This document shows positions 31,013 through 40,369 of a DNA stretch of 64,000 nucleotides, in pieces. Position numbers and translations under genes: made by a program. The notes beneath the pieces are model-generated. The model worked only from the letters and a program-made list of their open reading frames with translations, was not told the origin of the DNA and did not search any database. Origin of the DNA: Nemertoderma westbladi (lineage: Eukaryota; Xenacoelomorpha; Nemertodermatida; Nemertodermatidae). Position 1 is the first letter of the stretch, and the number at the start of each line of letters is the position of its first letter. Where the stretch lies: NCBI GenBank assembly GCA_032718475.1, contig JAUCBJ010004470.1, forward strand, positions 1 through 64,000, in the 5' to 3' direction.

Positions 31013-32285
31013 CTATCTACAATAACTCTCCCCTCCCCTGGATATATGTTATGTCCCTGTGTATTATAGTCATGCTGCTGTACCGATATAGGCCTACCTA
31101 CCTCTCGCCTACCTACCGGTATGTACTCCGCGACTTCCGGGTTTAATCCCGTCGTTCGCGCTACCCCCCTATCGCCTACTCTATCTCTCCCAGCATGGCC
31201 TATAATAGTATGTGCAGTAAGGCCTACAGTATGTCCTGCAGTCTGCATGTGCCCTTCCGAACCGAAGTTTATTCTTCTCGAATAATCCTCCCCGCGGCTA
31301 CCGTATTCTCGATCGGTAGGTGTATTTCGTCGGAAAGTTTCTCTTCGACCCCCCCCCCCCCCCCCCCTCTACTGTTCTCGTCTTCGTACCGGTACATCGC
31401 GTACCCCTCCATCGGCGCGTAATGCACCTCACCAGGTCGCATCTCTCCGGGGCGACGGCAATCTCCCGGAGTCCGACCCCACTGACTCTTCGTTCTCATC
31501 TCGACTACCGACGGCTCGCTCTTCGACTACCGTCCTCGTTCTTCTATCGTTCGCGGCGATACTTCTACTACTGTCTTCTCTTCTTCTCCTTTCAGTGGAG
31601 TCTTCCCGCTCGTGAGATCTCTCGTCGACCTCTCGGTTAAACCCCACTGTTCTTCTTCCCTCTTCTGATCGGGCTCGACGCTTCGTCCGCCCTCTTTCGA
31701 CGTCAACCTGTCTCTCTCTGCTCGGTCGCACGCCATTGGGGATACTCGCAATCCCCCTATTACTCTCCGTCGCCGGGTGTTGCGGTTTACCTATTTCGGC
31801 CCGCGCATTATCCGCTGACGGCTGTGGGACACTCTCTGCCCCCCCCTTTTCGCCGCTAACTCGCTGTTGTGGGGCCCCTGTAGCCCCCCCCCCCCCCACT
31901 CGCCACATCTAACTTCGCTATCTCTCACCCCTCTACTATATCCCTCTCTAGTCGACACATCAACCCTACCGCGGTCGGGTCTATTCACCCCTGCCTCTCC
32001 CTCTGCTATTGCGTGGCCTACCAGGCCCTCTACTCCCTGCCTACCAACTACGTGGCCTACCAGGCCCTCGCTGGGTCTATCCAACCCAGCCACTCCCTGC
32101 CTACCAACTACGTGGCCTACCAGGCCCTCTCTGGGTTGGCTCAATCCCGCCACTTCCGGCCTACCAATTATACGGCCTACCAGGCTCCCGTCTGCCTGGC
32201 CATACACGCCCGACGTGTTTACGTTAATAGCACCCATATTGGAAACGGAATTAATTTGTTCGTTTGAAACAAAATCATTGAATTA
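30895..32285 (-). pseudogene. BEL-1 ORF2 N-terminal low-complexity region, broken at G tracts
   Basis: ORF2 opens after a TAA near 32286, with first ATG at 32237 (MGAINVNTSGVYG). It passes through four frames: a 20-residue repeat region (GHVVGRQGVAGLDRPSEGLV type), an Arg/Glu-rich part (RRRREDSSRSIAANDRRTR), a segment ending EDENSRGGGGGG, and GRRETFRRNTPTDREYG to PNIPAGGGGGG. Frame changes coincide with G runs (plus-strand C) at 31884-31897, 31349-31367 and 30942-30961, plus one near 31440 without a run. Each run would encode glycine. No enzymatic domain. Confidence 0.6.
32011..32190 (+). repeat. 60-bp tandem repeat within BEL-1 ORF2
   Basis: CTACCAACTACGTGGCCTAC followed by CAGGCCCTC and variable DNA repeats at an exact 60-bp period for about three units, encoding a 20-residue repeat on the minus strand. 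Confidence 0.9.
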
Positions 32286-34078
32286 TTTTGTAAATTCGGG
32301 CTTGGATCATTATTTGAATTATTATTATTTTCTAAATTTAAATTATTATTCGGATTATTTTGCACATTCAAATTGAAATTATTATTTGTATTTAAATTTA
32401 AATTACTGCTACTAGGTAAAGTATTATTTGCTGCAATAAAGGTTTGGTTAGAGTTATCCCATACGGTACTATTAATATTAACAACGTCTACTGTAGCATT
32501 ATCATTATTACCCCCCCCGCCCGTACGGTCACACCAGTTTTGGGTCTGTCGTGCGGTCCCTGTAAGTGGGGTATTAATAAATGTATCCACGGCCCCTGGC
32601 TCCCCTAAAATACTCGAGCCAGTCCCGCTCTCAGACGCCCCCGCCCGCACCAGTTGCAGCTCGTGCGTGCGTCTAATCCTATGTCCCGCAAGCTCACTTT
32701 GGCGTCTCTCTAATTCCTTTTGCTCTCGCTCAGCTTCTGCCATTCTCCTCTCACACTCCCGCGCGTCCTGGTCAGCCAACTCTGCTACTCTCCTAGCGCT
32801 CTCCCTTCGCCTCGCTTCACGCTCCTTGCGTTCACTTTCCCGTCTCGCCTCACGCTCCTTACGTTCCGCTTCACGCTCTTTGCGTTCCTTTTCCTCTCTC
32901 GCCTCACGTTCCTTACGTTCCATTTCCTCTCTCGCCTCACGTTCCTTACGTTCCTTTTCCTCTCTCGCCTCACGTTCCCTACACTCCCTTTCCTCTATTT
33001 CCTCACACTCCCTAAGGCTTCTCAAAGCCCTCTCGGCCCTCTCTCCGGTTTCTCTAATCAATGCCGTTTCCCTCTCTAGCCGCATTCTCCCCTCCTCTAG
33101 CTGTTTATCCATTTCCCTCTGACCTTGCTCTATCAGGTCGAGCCGGTACGCGGCTTCTATCTCTCTCACCCGTCTTTCTTTCGCGGAGGATATAGCAGAC
33201 TTATCGGTTACGACGGACTCCCTCCGCCTTCCCGACCTACTGACTTTCCCCCGCCTCCCGAAACTTCCTCCGACCGACGAGGCAGAATCCTCGGGGTTAA
33301 CCTCGGATTCGCCCTCCTCAGGTCTCTCCCAACCCACTAATTTTAGTCCCCGGGCATCGACTAAGTACGGCCCTACGTACACTACGCTAGGTTCTATACC
33401 CCTATACCGCCATAAGTCATACAGTTCCTCGGCAACCCCTCTCGCTCTCTCCTCGGCCAGTCCTCTTTGCCCGAAGCGTATTAGATAATAAAAGTGTCTA
33501 TTCGACTCACCTAGTCTTCTCTTTAGTTTTACCTTGTCCATCGTCGCCCCTCCTCTGGCCTCCTTTAATAGTCTCCGGGTCACGTTGTAGGCCCGTCGAA
33601 GTCGCTCAGAAACCCCGACGTCCTCGTCGCCGACCTCTAGTCCGTCTCTCCGGGTCCGGCGTCGTACCGTCGGCCCCACCGTCGCCGTTTCGGTGGGCCG
33701 CTCGTCGCTCTCGGTCTGTGGCTGGCCGGCGACATCGGTACCGACATCTCCTCCGTCTCTTCGGGTCCGGCGTCGTACCGTCGGCCCCACCGTCGCCGTT
33801 TCGGTGGGCCGCTCGTCGCCCTCGGCCTGTGGCTGGCCGGCGACATCGGTACGTCGACCCACGTCTTGTGTCGACTCGTCTCCTTCTCCTTCCGTCTCGC
33901 TCTCTCCTTCTCTTGGCTCGACCTTGGGTTCCAGGCGGCCCCCTTCATCCTGAACTGCCGGATGACCCGTTACCGATGGGTCCGGCGTTGTGGGCCTGTA
34001 CCGCCTGGTTGCGGCCTCGCGGATCGTTGATTCTTCGTCCGGGGTCCGCGTTGGCGTCGTCTCACCTGACCGACTCAT
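32219..34078 (-). CDS. BEL-1 ORF1: 619-residue charged coiled-coil protein
   Basis: Starts at ATG 34078-34076, 105 bp inside the 5' LTR, and is intact. The N-terminal third is disordered, with a 37-residue tandem duplication (DERPTETATVGPTVRRRTRR twice, 111-bp period). A helical part follows (SERLRRAYNVTRRLLKEARG, KLKRRLGESNRHFYYLIRF), then a long KEREAREE coiled coil with about five near-identical units (around 32800-33000). An Asn-rich tail ends at TAA 32221-32219. It overlaps the ORF2 frame, which is -1 relative to it. I know no named domain; RNA binding or particle assembly is a guess based on position and charge. Confidence 0.85.
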   Translation of the reverse strand: MSRSGETTPTRTPDEESTIREAATRRYRPTTPDPSVTGHPAVQDEGGRLEPKVEPREGESETEGEGDESTQDVGRRTDVAGQPQAEGDERPTETATVGPTVRRRTRRDGGDVGTDVAGQPQTESDERPTETATVGPTVRRRTRRDGLEVGDEDVGVSERLRRAYNVTRRLLKEARGGATMDKVKLKRRLGESNRHFYYLIRFGQRGLAEERARGVAEELYDLWRYRGIEPSVVYVGPYLVDARGLKLVGWERPEEGESEVNPEDSASSVGGSFGRRGKVSRSGRRRESVVTDKSAISSAKERRVREIEAAYRLDLIEQGQREMDKQLEEGRMRLERETALIRETGERAERALRSLRECEEIEERECREREAREEKERKEREAREEMERKEREAREEKERKEREAERKEREARRESERKEREARRRESARRVAELADQDARECERRMAEAEREQKELERRQSELAGHRIRRTHELQLVRAGASESGTGSSILGEPGAVDTFINTPLTGTARQTQNWCDRTGGGGNNDNATVDVVNINSTVWDNSNQTFIAANNTLPSSSNLNLNTNNNFNLNVQNNPNNNLNLENNNNSNNDPSPNLQNNSMILFQTNKLIPFPIWVLLT

Positions 34079-34183
34079 CTCCTTTATCTCTAGATTGGTG
34101 GCTGGTGGTTACTGAGTTTAGTTAGGGCAGCAGTTGGTTTTAGTTACTGAGTTTAGCTAGGGCAGCAGTTGATTTAGTTACTA

Positions 34184-34711
34184 TGACGGGATCCAGGAAG
34201 GATCCCGGTTTATCCGGTGTTAGTTTACGCGTCCCCGCCGTGTGTGAAAGTAAATGAGTTCGTGTCGTTCGTTGTGTATAATAACTGGTATAAAGATATA
34301 GATATAGATATGGATTGTCGTACACGGAAGGCGGGATACGGTAACTAAAGTCCCGGTCCTTCCCTAGCTAAACTATCTAACCTAACTAGCACCAATATGA
34401 TACTGAGATAACTGAATGAAATGATTACTGCCAACTGGCTATATTGCACGGGTTGGCCTTGTTACTCTACCTAATCGATGCCTTTCCCCCCTCTGATTGG
34501 TTGATACCCTTGTTGGCGCCCTTTGGAGTGTTCCCGTTCACTCCACCTGTTCTCTCTGGGTTAGGGGTTTGGCCCCTGACCCTTATTGTGTGCTTCTCCT
34601 TCCCATTCTTATTGGGGTGGCACGAGTTGGTTGATTACCCAATCTCGTGGCTCCCAATATTGCTTATCGGCTTAACTTTATGGGGTGTTAGCGGGATTGA
34701 ATAAGCTAACA
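34184..34711 (-). repeat. BEL-1 5' LTR (528 bp)
   Basis: Direct partner of 22446-22973 at a constant offset of 11,738 bp without indels. The two substitutions seen are CATGG/CACGG and GATAACC/GATACCC. Confidence 0.95.
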
Positions 34712-34919
34712 ATATAGTGGTATGTCTGAGGCGAGAAGGCTAGAGGGGGAAGCGAAGCTGGCTGAGTTTCGGTTACAGGCAGAACGGGCTTGTAGAAATA
34801 GGGAGGTTGAACGGATAGAAGTAGACAAGGAATTGTGTAAGAAGAAAGAGATTACGAGAGAGGAAAGGAGAAAAGCGAGAGTAGAAGTTAGTGTTATAGA
34901 AAGTTGGAATATCTACCCA
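34712..34919 (+). pseudogene. Coiled-coil ORF, 3' part, beyond BEL-1
   Basis: MSEARRLEGEAKLAEFRLQA and following RIEVDKELCKKKEITREERR form a highly charged helix continuing the style of 22064-22445. The frame ends soon after, before the foldback at 34961. It is probably the remaining half of the ORF split by BEL-1. Confidence 0.45.
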
Positions 34920-34960
34920 ACCATCCTCTTAAGAAGTTGCTCTTAGCACAGGGACTAGGA

Positions 34961-35070
34961 GACAAACTTGCCGCTGGAGTTGCAGTGATCTATATGAAGT
35001 GGCTACAACTGGCTACAACTTCATATAGATCACTCACCTTTCGCTCCAACTCAACACCGGCAAGTTTGTC
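34961..35070. repeat. 110-bp foldback
   Basis: GACAAACTTGCCG and AGTGATCTATATGAAGT in the left arm recur inverted in the right arm (ACTTCATATAGATCACT, CGGCAAGTTTGTC). The arms differ by small insertions. The centre holds two copies of GGCTACAACT. Confidence 0.85.
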
Positions 35071-35099
35071 TCTTCGTTAAAGATATCGAAGGGAAAGAC

Positions 35100-35646
35100 A
35101 GCGACGCGGCTGTGGAATTCTTTATGACTGGTCGGGGCGACTGTATAACCTTTTTTCATTTTCTCACCGTGCTGTGCCCGTATGGAACTCATTACCAGCA
35201 CAAGCTGTTGATGCCAAAAGTATAAATATTTTCTCCGTGCAATTATTAAAAACGGACTTACTTACCCACGCAAAATTCACTCGTTGATTCCAGTTTTTTT
35301 TCTTTTACTTTTTTTTATTTTTCATTTCATTTTCGATCATCACGATTTTTTATATTAATCACTATGTATACAATTATTCACACCCATAAGTGCCATGAGC
35401 CTGGGTGGTTCTCTCCCACGACCACTTGTTTTAGCTACCGACAACTACAGTACATTACTTTTTAATGTCCGTGTTTTATTTTTATTCGTTTTGCTATTTA
35501 CCTTATGTACAAACAAGTTACTTAACTAATGTTGTGTTTGTTTGACCGATTGTTTTATTCGTGTATTATGTATTGTATTGTGTTATGTTCTGTTTTTAAC
35601 TACTTGATCCCTCGTGTAAATAAATAAATAAAATAAAATAAAATAA
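35100..35646 (+). pseudogene. LINE 3' fragment: RT C-terminus, UTR and AAATA-repeat tail
   Basis: Codons at about 35145-35290 read SHRAVPVWNSLPAQAVDAKS and end TLLTHAKFTR-like before a stop, the usual C-terminus of jockey/CR1-like RT proteins. A 3' UTR and a simple repeat of AAATA type (35616-35646) follow. Severely 5'-truncated. Confidence 0.7.
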
Positions 35647-35795
35647 CCTGCCGGGTTGCCAACACCTCCCTTCCGGTGGATTCAAGTATATCGACAACGT
35701 GATGGGAGCCTGTCAAGAGTTTCGTAGAGCAGTGCCCCCGTGGGTGGGCTAATATAAGGAGTATCTACCTACGACTACAGTAGGGCGACCTGATA

Positions 35796-36096
35796 CAAGT
35801 CTACCGATTTATCAGAGCCAACTAAACATCGCCTGTTTAGCGAAACCACATTGAAGAGTAGCGAAGTGTCGGACGACGCGAAAACGCAGAAGCGAGTCGA
35901 TTCCCTTGCCGACACGCCTTCGGTGGTACTGGGCCCTCCAGCGGCGGCTGATACGCCCCCAGCGGCAGTACCACGCACAAAACCCCGGCCGACGAAGCGA
36001 AGAGATCCCCCGGAGGAATCCGAACAACGAAGAAAACTAAGCAAACTAAAAAAAGTTAAGAAAACTTTAGTAGCAGGACGGCAGCCCCGCGAGTAA
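35796..36096 (+). CDS. Unassigned basic ORF fragment
   Basis: A frame open from a TGA near 35793 to TAA 36094-36096 with no ATG. It contains TPSVVLGPPAAADTPPAAVP and ends in a Lys/Arg-rich stretch (RRKLSKLKKVKKTLVAG). The last 49 bp are tandemly duplicated just beyond the stop (36053-36150). It could be the start of a LINE ORF1 or a host exon. I recognise no family. Confidence 0.25.
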
Positions 36097-36404
36097 CCAA
36101 GGTTAAGAAAACTTTAGGAGCAGGACGGCAGCCCCGCGAGTAACCAAGGTTACGAAAAGGAAGATGATTGAAGGGAAACCCTGTGTAATAATATTCCAGT
36201 TATTAAACTGGTGATTTGTCCAGTGCATTACTCTCTGTACCATAAATAATACAATACATCTTTGTTATTATTGTGTTCAGGTGCAGAATTTTATATATAA
36301 TAGATAAATCTCTAATTAATAGATAAATACTGTAGCACTAAAATTCAGAACATTGTGTATACCCGGGGGGGTGGTGGTTAACACTAACTCCATAATATCC
36401 ATTA

Positions 36405-36476
36405 ACCACAGTATGTCCACAAACCCCACTATGTCCACAAACCGCACTTTGTCCACCAACGCCACTATGTCCACTA
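36405..36476 (+). repeat. 18-bp minisatellite, four units
   Basis: Units of ACCCCACTATGTCCACAA type repeat at 18 bp with a few substitutions, just left of a second 18-bp array. Confidence 0.85.
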
Positions 36477-36654
36477 ATCGGAAATTCCGATAATGTTGGT
36501 TTAATTGTAATGGAAACATCTACCATTTGTTAATTTTAATTAAACAGTAAATTTCTTACTAAAATATTCGGACCAAGTAATCGTATGAATTGTCTTAATC
36601 GTTGCTTGTGACAATTTTTTATATTACTAATTACATAAAATCCACAATAATATC

Positions 36655-36875
36655 GCGGTACCGCCCCGTTGGGAGGTACCGCGCCGTTGGGAGTTCCCGC
36701 GCCGTTGGGAGGTACCGCACCGTTGGGAGTTCCCGCGTCGTTGGGAGTCCCCGCGCCGTTGGGAGTTCCCGCGCCGTTGCGAGGTACCGCGCCGTTTGGC
36801 GCTCCTGCGCCGTTGGGAGGTACCGCACCGTTGGGAGTTCACGCGCCGTCGCGAGGTACCGCGTCGTTGGGAGCT
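36655..36875 (+). repeat. GC-rich 18-bp minisatellite, about 12 units
   Basis: Alternating units GCGCCGTTGGGAGGTACC and GCGCCGTTGGGAGTTCCC at 18-bp period. Because 18 is a multiple of three, several frames stay open and would give hexapeptide repeats (GTAPLG/VPAPLG). I do not treat these as genes. Confidence 0.9.
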
Positions 36876-37070
36876 CTTTCGTCACGTCTGTAAGGGATAG
36901 CTATCGCACCGCGGCCCCGTCCGCAGCCCCGAACCGCGGTTATTGCTTGTCTGGGTGGTTCTTCAGCTGCTCCAAAGTGATTGTGTGTGTTTGATATCGA
37001 TACGCGGCAATGGCTAATATTTATTGGGCTGTATTTGTCATCCATAATTATACTTTTAGGGCAATTCCAT

Positions 37071-38665
37071 CGTTACGGACTCACATTCATTCATACGCAA
37101 TTTTCGAAATTAATTGGCATATTTAATTAACAACTTTACAATATAAATAACAATTAGCTATGGTGGCTGATGGATTAATGGTACATATTTACTTTGACTT
37201 ATAAAAAAGAGTTGTATCTCATTAGATTCATAGGATATTGTAAATATAGCCTACCCGTTACAGACTCACATGCAAATGGACAAAGAAAAATTACCCCATT
37301 TTATTTTGACAAATTCTCTTGAAATGTTTAACGCCATACGTTATAACTTTCGCAATGCGAGGTAGATACATCAAATTTTGTGAATTTGTAAGTTAATAGC
37401 AGAAAGATATTGTGGTAAACCTCATTTATTGAGACGACCAATGAATATTTATGGTGTTTATTCAATAAAGATTTTTTTTACTTATATACCTTTGACAATG
37501 TAGGCCTACCTAAAGAACCACTATTATATATATATCTTTAGTAGTGTTCATGAAGTTAACTGTATATCATATCTATGAGATTGAGTAGGCATATTTGGTG
37601 TGTGTAGGCCTATAGTTATGTATATTTAACATCCTATAAGTTCATATGACCATAATTTGTTAAAAATGACCAATTTCTAGTTTTTTTTCTAGAACTTAGT
37701 TTAGAACCTAGTTCTAGAACTTAGTTTAGAACCTAGTTCTAGTTCTTTTAACAACATAAATACCACGTTCACGGAAAATTTTTTATACTGGAAAATTAAT
37801 TTTGAACAGTATTTTGTTGTATTTGTGATTTACGATCACTACTATCACTGTACTTAAGTTACACCTTGGCGTAGTTGGTTAAATCAGTGGCATTGAAATC
37901 ACATCTCTCCTTGGGTCGTGGGTTCGATCCCATCATGGGGGCTAGGATAGTTTTCGTTTCGGCCCGAATATTTTAAAGACAATAAAGAGACTTATTAGCC
38001 AGGGCGCATCTCTTCCTTCCGTAAATGGTAGCTAAATGAGTAGGCCTACTGGAGTTTCCTCTGGGGAATATAGGTATTGAGGGACGGCACTGGTAATAAT
38101 TATTGAGACTTTGTGCGTAATCCCTGGCCTAACTGACGATATGTTTTGTATCTCAATCCATCATTCGCTCACTCGTTTCATGAAATCTTGGCGAGCTTCG
38201 AGTGTATCATGCTATACCATCTTGGTCAGTAACTTCTGTCATCCGTGCTATATGCCGTTTGGCCCTTTCGGCCCAGAAATGTGAGTATTAGACGTAAGAG
38301 ACAGGATTATACGGGCGCAATGAAGAATGTCGTACATTAGGATGATGTATGAATGAATACGTTCGATTGTACTGTCGATGGACAATTGTCAGACTAAAAG
38401 GAGCTGAATACTTTCAGTTTACATAGTGAATAATGTATACAAAGCAGAATGATTCTTACCTAACCTACCGCATGGTGAGTCCGTAACGGAAAATTTGTGA
38501 GTCCGTAACGCTGTTCTTAAACGTTTCAGCTGCAATATACAGTAGCACATGAGACCTAATGGATCGTTTTGATTGGTTGTAAACCCAAAGGAAAATGATT
38601 GTCAGTGCAATACACATGCGGGGTGTACTCCAAATTAAAACTTTAAGTAATTTTCGTTACGGACT
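37071..38665. repeat. Dispersed 14-bp motif GTTACGGACTCACA, five copies in both orientations
   Basis: Plus-orientation copies are at about 37072, 37258 (one mismatch) and 38657; inverted copies are near 38475 and 38497. The intervening DNA, apart from a SINE at 37858, contains no gene that I can see. They could be ends of small transposons. Confidence 0.6.
37858..38135 (+). mobile_element. tRNA-derived SINE, copy 2
   Basis: A-box region TGGCGTAGTTGGTTAAATCA (37867 on) and B-box GGTTCGATCCC (37921-37931) are better preserved than in copy 1. The body and tail (TGGAGTTTCCTCTGGGG, CTTTGTGCGTAATCCCTGGCC) match copy 1 in the same order. Confidence 0.85.
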
Positions 38666-39970
38666 CACATAATTCTGTAGGCCAAATCTAAAATTTTGGA
38701 AACTTTCAATACACAATGCTACGCTGTCAATATTCAAATTTTTATAATCAATAGCTTCTAATAAATGTTGAATTTTCGGTTGGTGTAATTACCTGTCTTA
38801 ATCAGACAATTTCAATGGTAGTAAAATTATGTCAAAAATGACATGGATTAATTTCTGCAAATTTGAAAATACGTAAAAAAATTTCCTCACATTGAATAAT
38901 GAAAAACCAGTTGTTACCCTCAAAAATATTAAATATCCGTCACTTTTCTTAAAAGTTTCATTATTTCTCGTCATTTTGATACCAAATTATGCTGATTAGA
39001 TGACTTTTTATTTTCGACGTAAGTGTTACATCAATGGTGGAATTGACCTTTACTTGTTTTAACAGTGTATTAATTTTATTTAAAGTTAATTAAATTTTTT
39101 AGAAAATATTTCAATTAATATCTATAATTATTTCAAAAGCCTACTTACTAAAAAGGTTTTGCTTTAACGATTTCATTATGTTTTCGTTTCGTTTCGTTTT
39201 GATTTTTGTTTTTGATTATTGTTGTTTTTGGTTTTAATATACTTAACTTCTTAATAACTTCAATAAGGTTCACCACCCCTCCGCCCCCCCCCCCCCCACA
39301 CAAAATGACTTCACTATCAAATACTGATAAAATAACAAAGAAGTGAGTAATCCATTGAATTAAATGTATTTATATACTGGCTAACAGGAAGGAGCGTGCA
39401 GCGCCACCTAGACATCTGGCGTTAAAGCACTAAAATCAAATTGGATATGTAGACAATGGCACTAGATGGCGTCAACTTTTGGTAATACATAAAAAATTGT
39501 ATAAAAGACATTGGTATTATAACGCAACCAACTTTATCAATAAAAATGGACGAAAAATGGAGAATCAAAGAACTTACTTGCATTAACAAAATTCAAACAT
39601 TGTTACATATTTGGAATCCTTGCAACGCAAACTTTCTGATATTAACAAATCTGCTAATGTGAAGGATGACCGCGATGCCAAGTGTGTAATTTCTCAAAAT
39701 ACATAAGTTTTTCGAAAACGATAAAAATCAATGAGCAAAATCGACAATATTTTTTGAACTGATTGCGTTTCAAATTTCAAGCAATATGATAATGACTTTA
39801 TATTACGGGTGGTAATGGGGAAATAGTAACGTATAAACAGGTCCTCGCTCCAACCAAACATTATTAATCTATTTTTGCTGATTACAGCCTCTATATTAAC
39901 ATTTATATAATATCAGGGATATAAAGGTAAGGTAACGGCAGCGAAGAATGACTGCACTTATAAATAATTA
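38136..39970. other. AT-rich intergenic DNA, no gene seen
   Basis: Contains two of the 14-bp motifs, a C tract near 39284-39297 and simple TTTCGTTTCGTTT sequence near 39182. No ORF has a recognisable domain. Confidence 0.55.
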
Positions 39971-40267
39971 GGGGCTCACCGGATATCCGGTCAGAATTAT
40001 CGGATTGCCCGGTATCCGGCAATATCCGATTCCGGATATTTAATGTTTACTTATTTTCAAGATAGAAATTGAAAAGAGTAAATAATAAATTACTGAAAAT
40101 TATTAATTAAAATACAATTAATATAAAACTGAAAGAAATTATTTAAAAAATGTAATAAAACACAACAAAGAACAACTTATTACTTAGTTTACTTTTACTT
40201 GGTTTAATATCCTGTTGGATATCCGGCAAAAGTTTTCCGGATGTCCAAGTGATATCCGGTGAACCCC
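39971..40267. mobile_element. 297-bp MITE-like element with GGGG...CCCC ends and TA flanks
   Basis: Left end GGGGCTCACCGGATATCCGG and right end GATATCCGGTGAACCCC are inverted repeats with one mismatch, and TA lies directly outside both. More GGATATCCGG copies lie subterminally. The interior is AT-rich and non-coding. A TA duplication fits Tc1/mariner-type insertion, though that assignment is tentative. Confidence 0.65.
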
Positions 40268-40369
40268 TATTTATGTCAGCATTAACCAACCAGGACCAAT
40301 TATCTGTAAAACCGGATTGTGATGGAGAGCAAATAATTGTTTCTCATAGATAGCTAGATGGCGCATGAT

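Larger units (their letters stand above)
22446..34711 (-). mobile_element. BEL-1: BEL/Pao LTR retrotransposon (12.3 kb)
   Basis: The element is bounded by 528-bp LTRs (22446-22973 and 34184-34711) with TG...CA ends and only two differences noted. Flanks ATATG and ATATA make an imperfect 5-bp duplication. Reading the minus strand: ORF1 coiled-coil protein, ORF2 (Gag, zinc knuckle, aspartic protease, Pao-type RT, RNase H, integrase), a 15-copy tandem repeat, a decayed zinc-knuckle frame, a G-rich polypurine tract, and the 3' LTR. The region after the 5' LTR has a 35-bp tandem duplication and no obvious TGG primer-binding site. ORF2 has several frame breaks despite the very similar LTRs. Confidence 0.93.

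Noticed and set aside
32219-32285. A canonical -1 slippery heptamer in the BEL-1 ORF1/ORF2 overlap
   Set aside because: None found in phase; the ATG at 32237 could instead allow reinitiation.
36602-36994. ORFs of 60-130 codons on both strands over the 18-bp repeat
   Set aside because: A period divisible by three keeps frames open by chance; proteins are simple hexapeptide repeats.
37861-37932. tRNA gene suggested by A and B boxes in SINE copy 2
   Set aside because: No 3' acceptor half matches the 5' end, and the body matches the other SINE.
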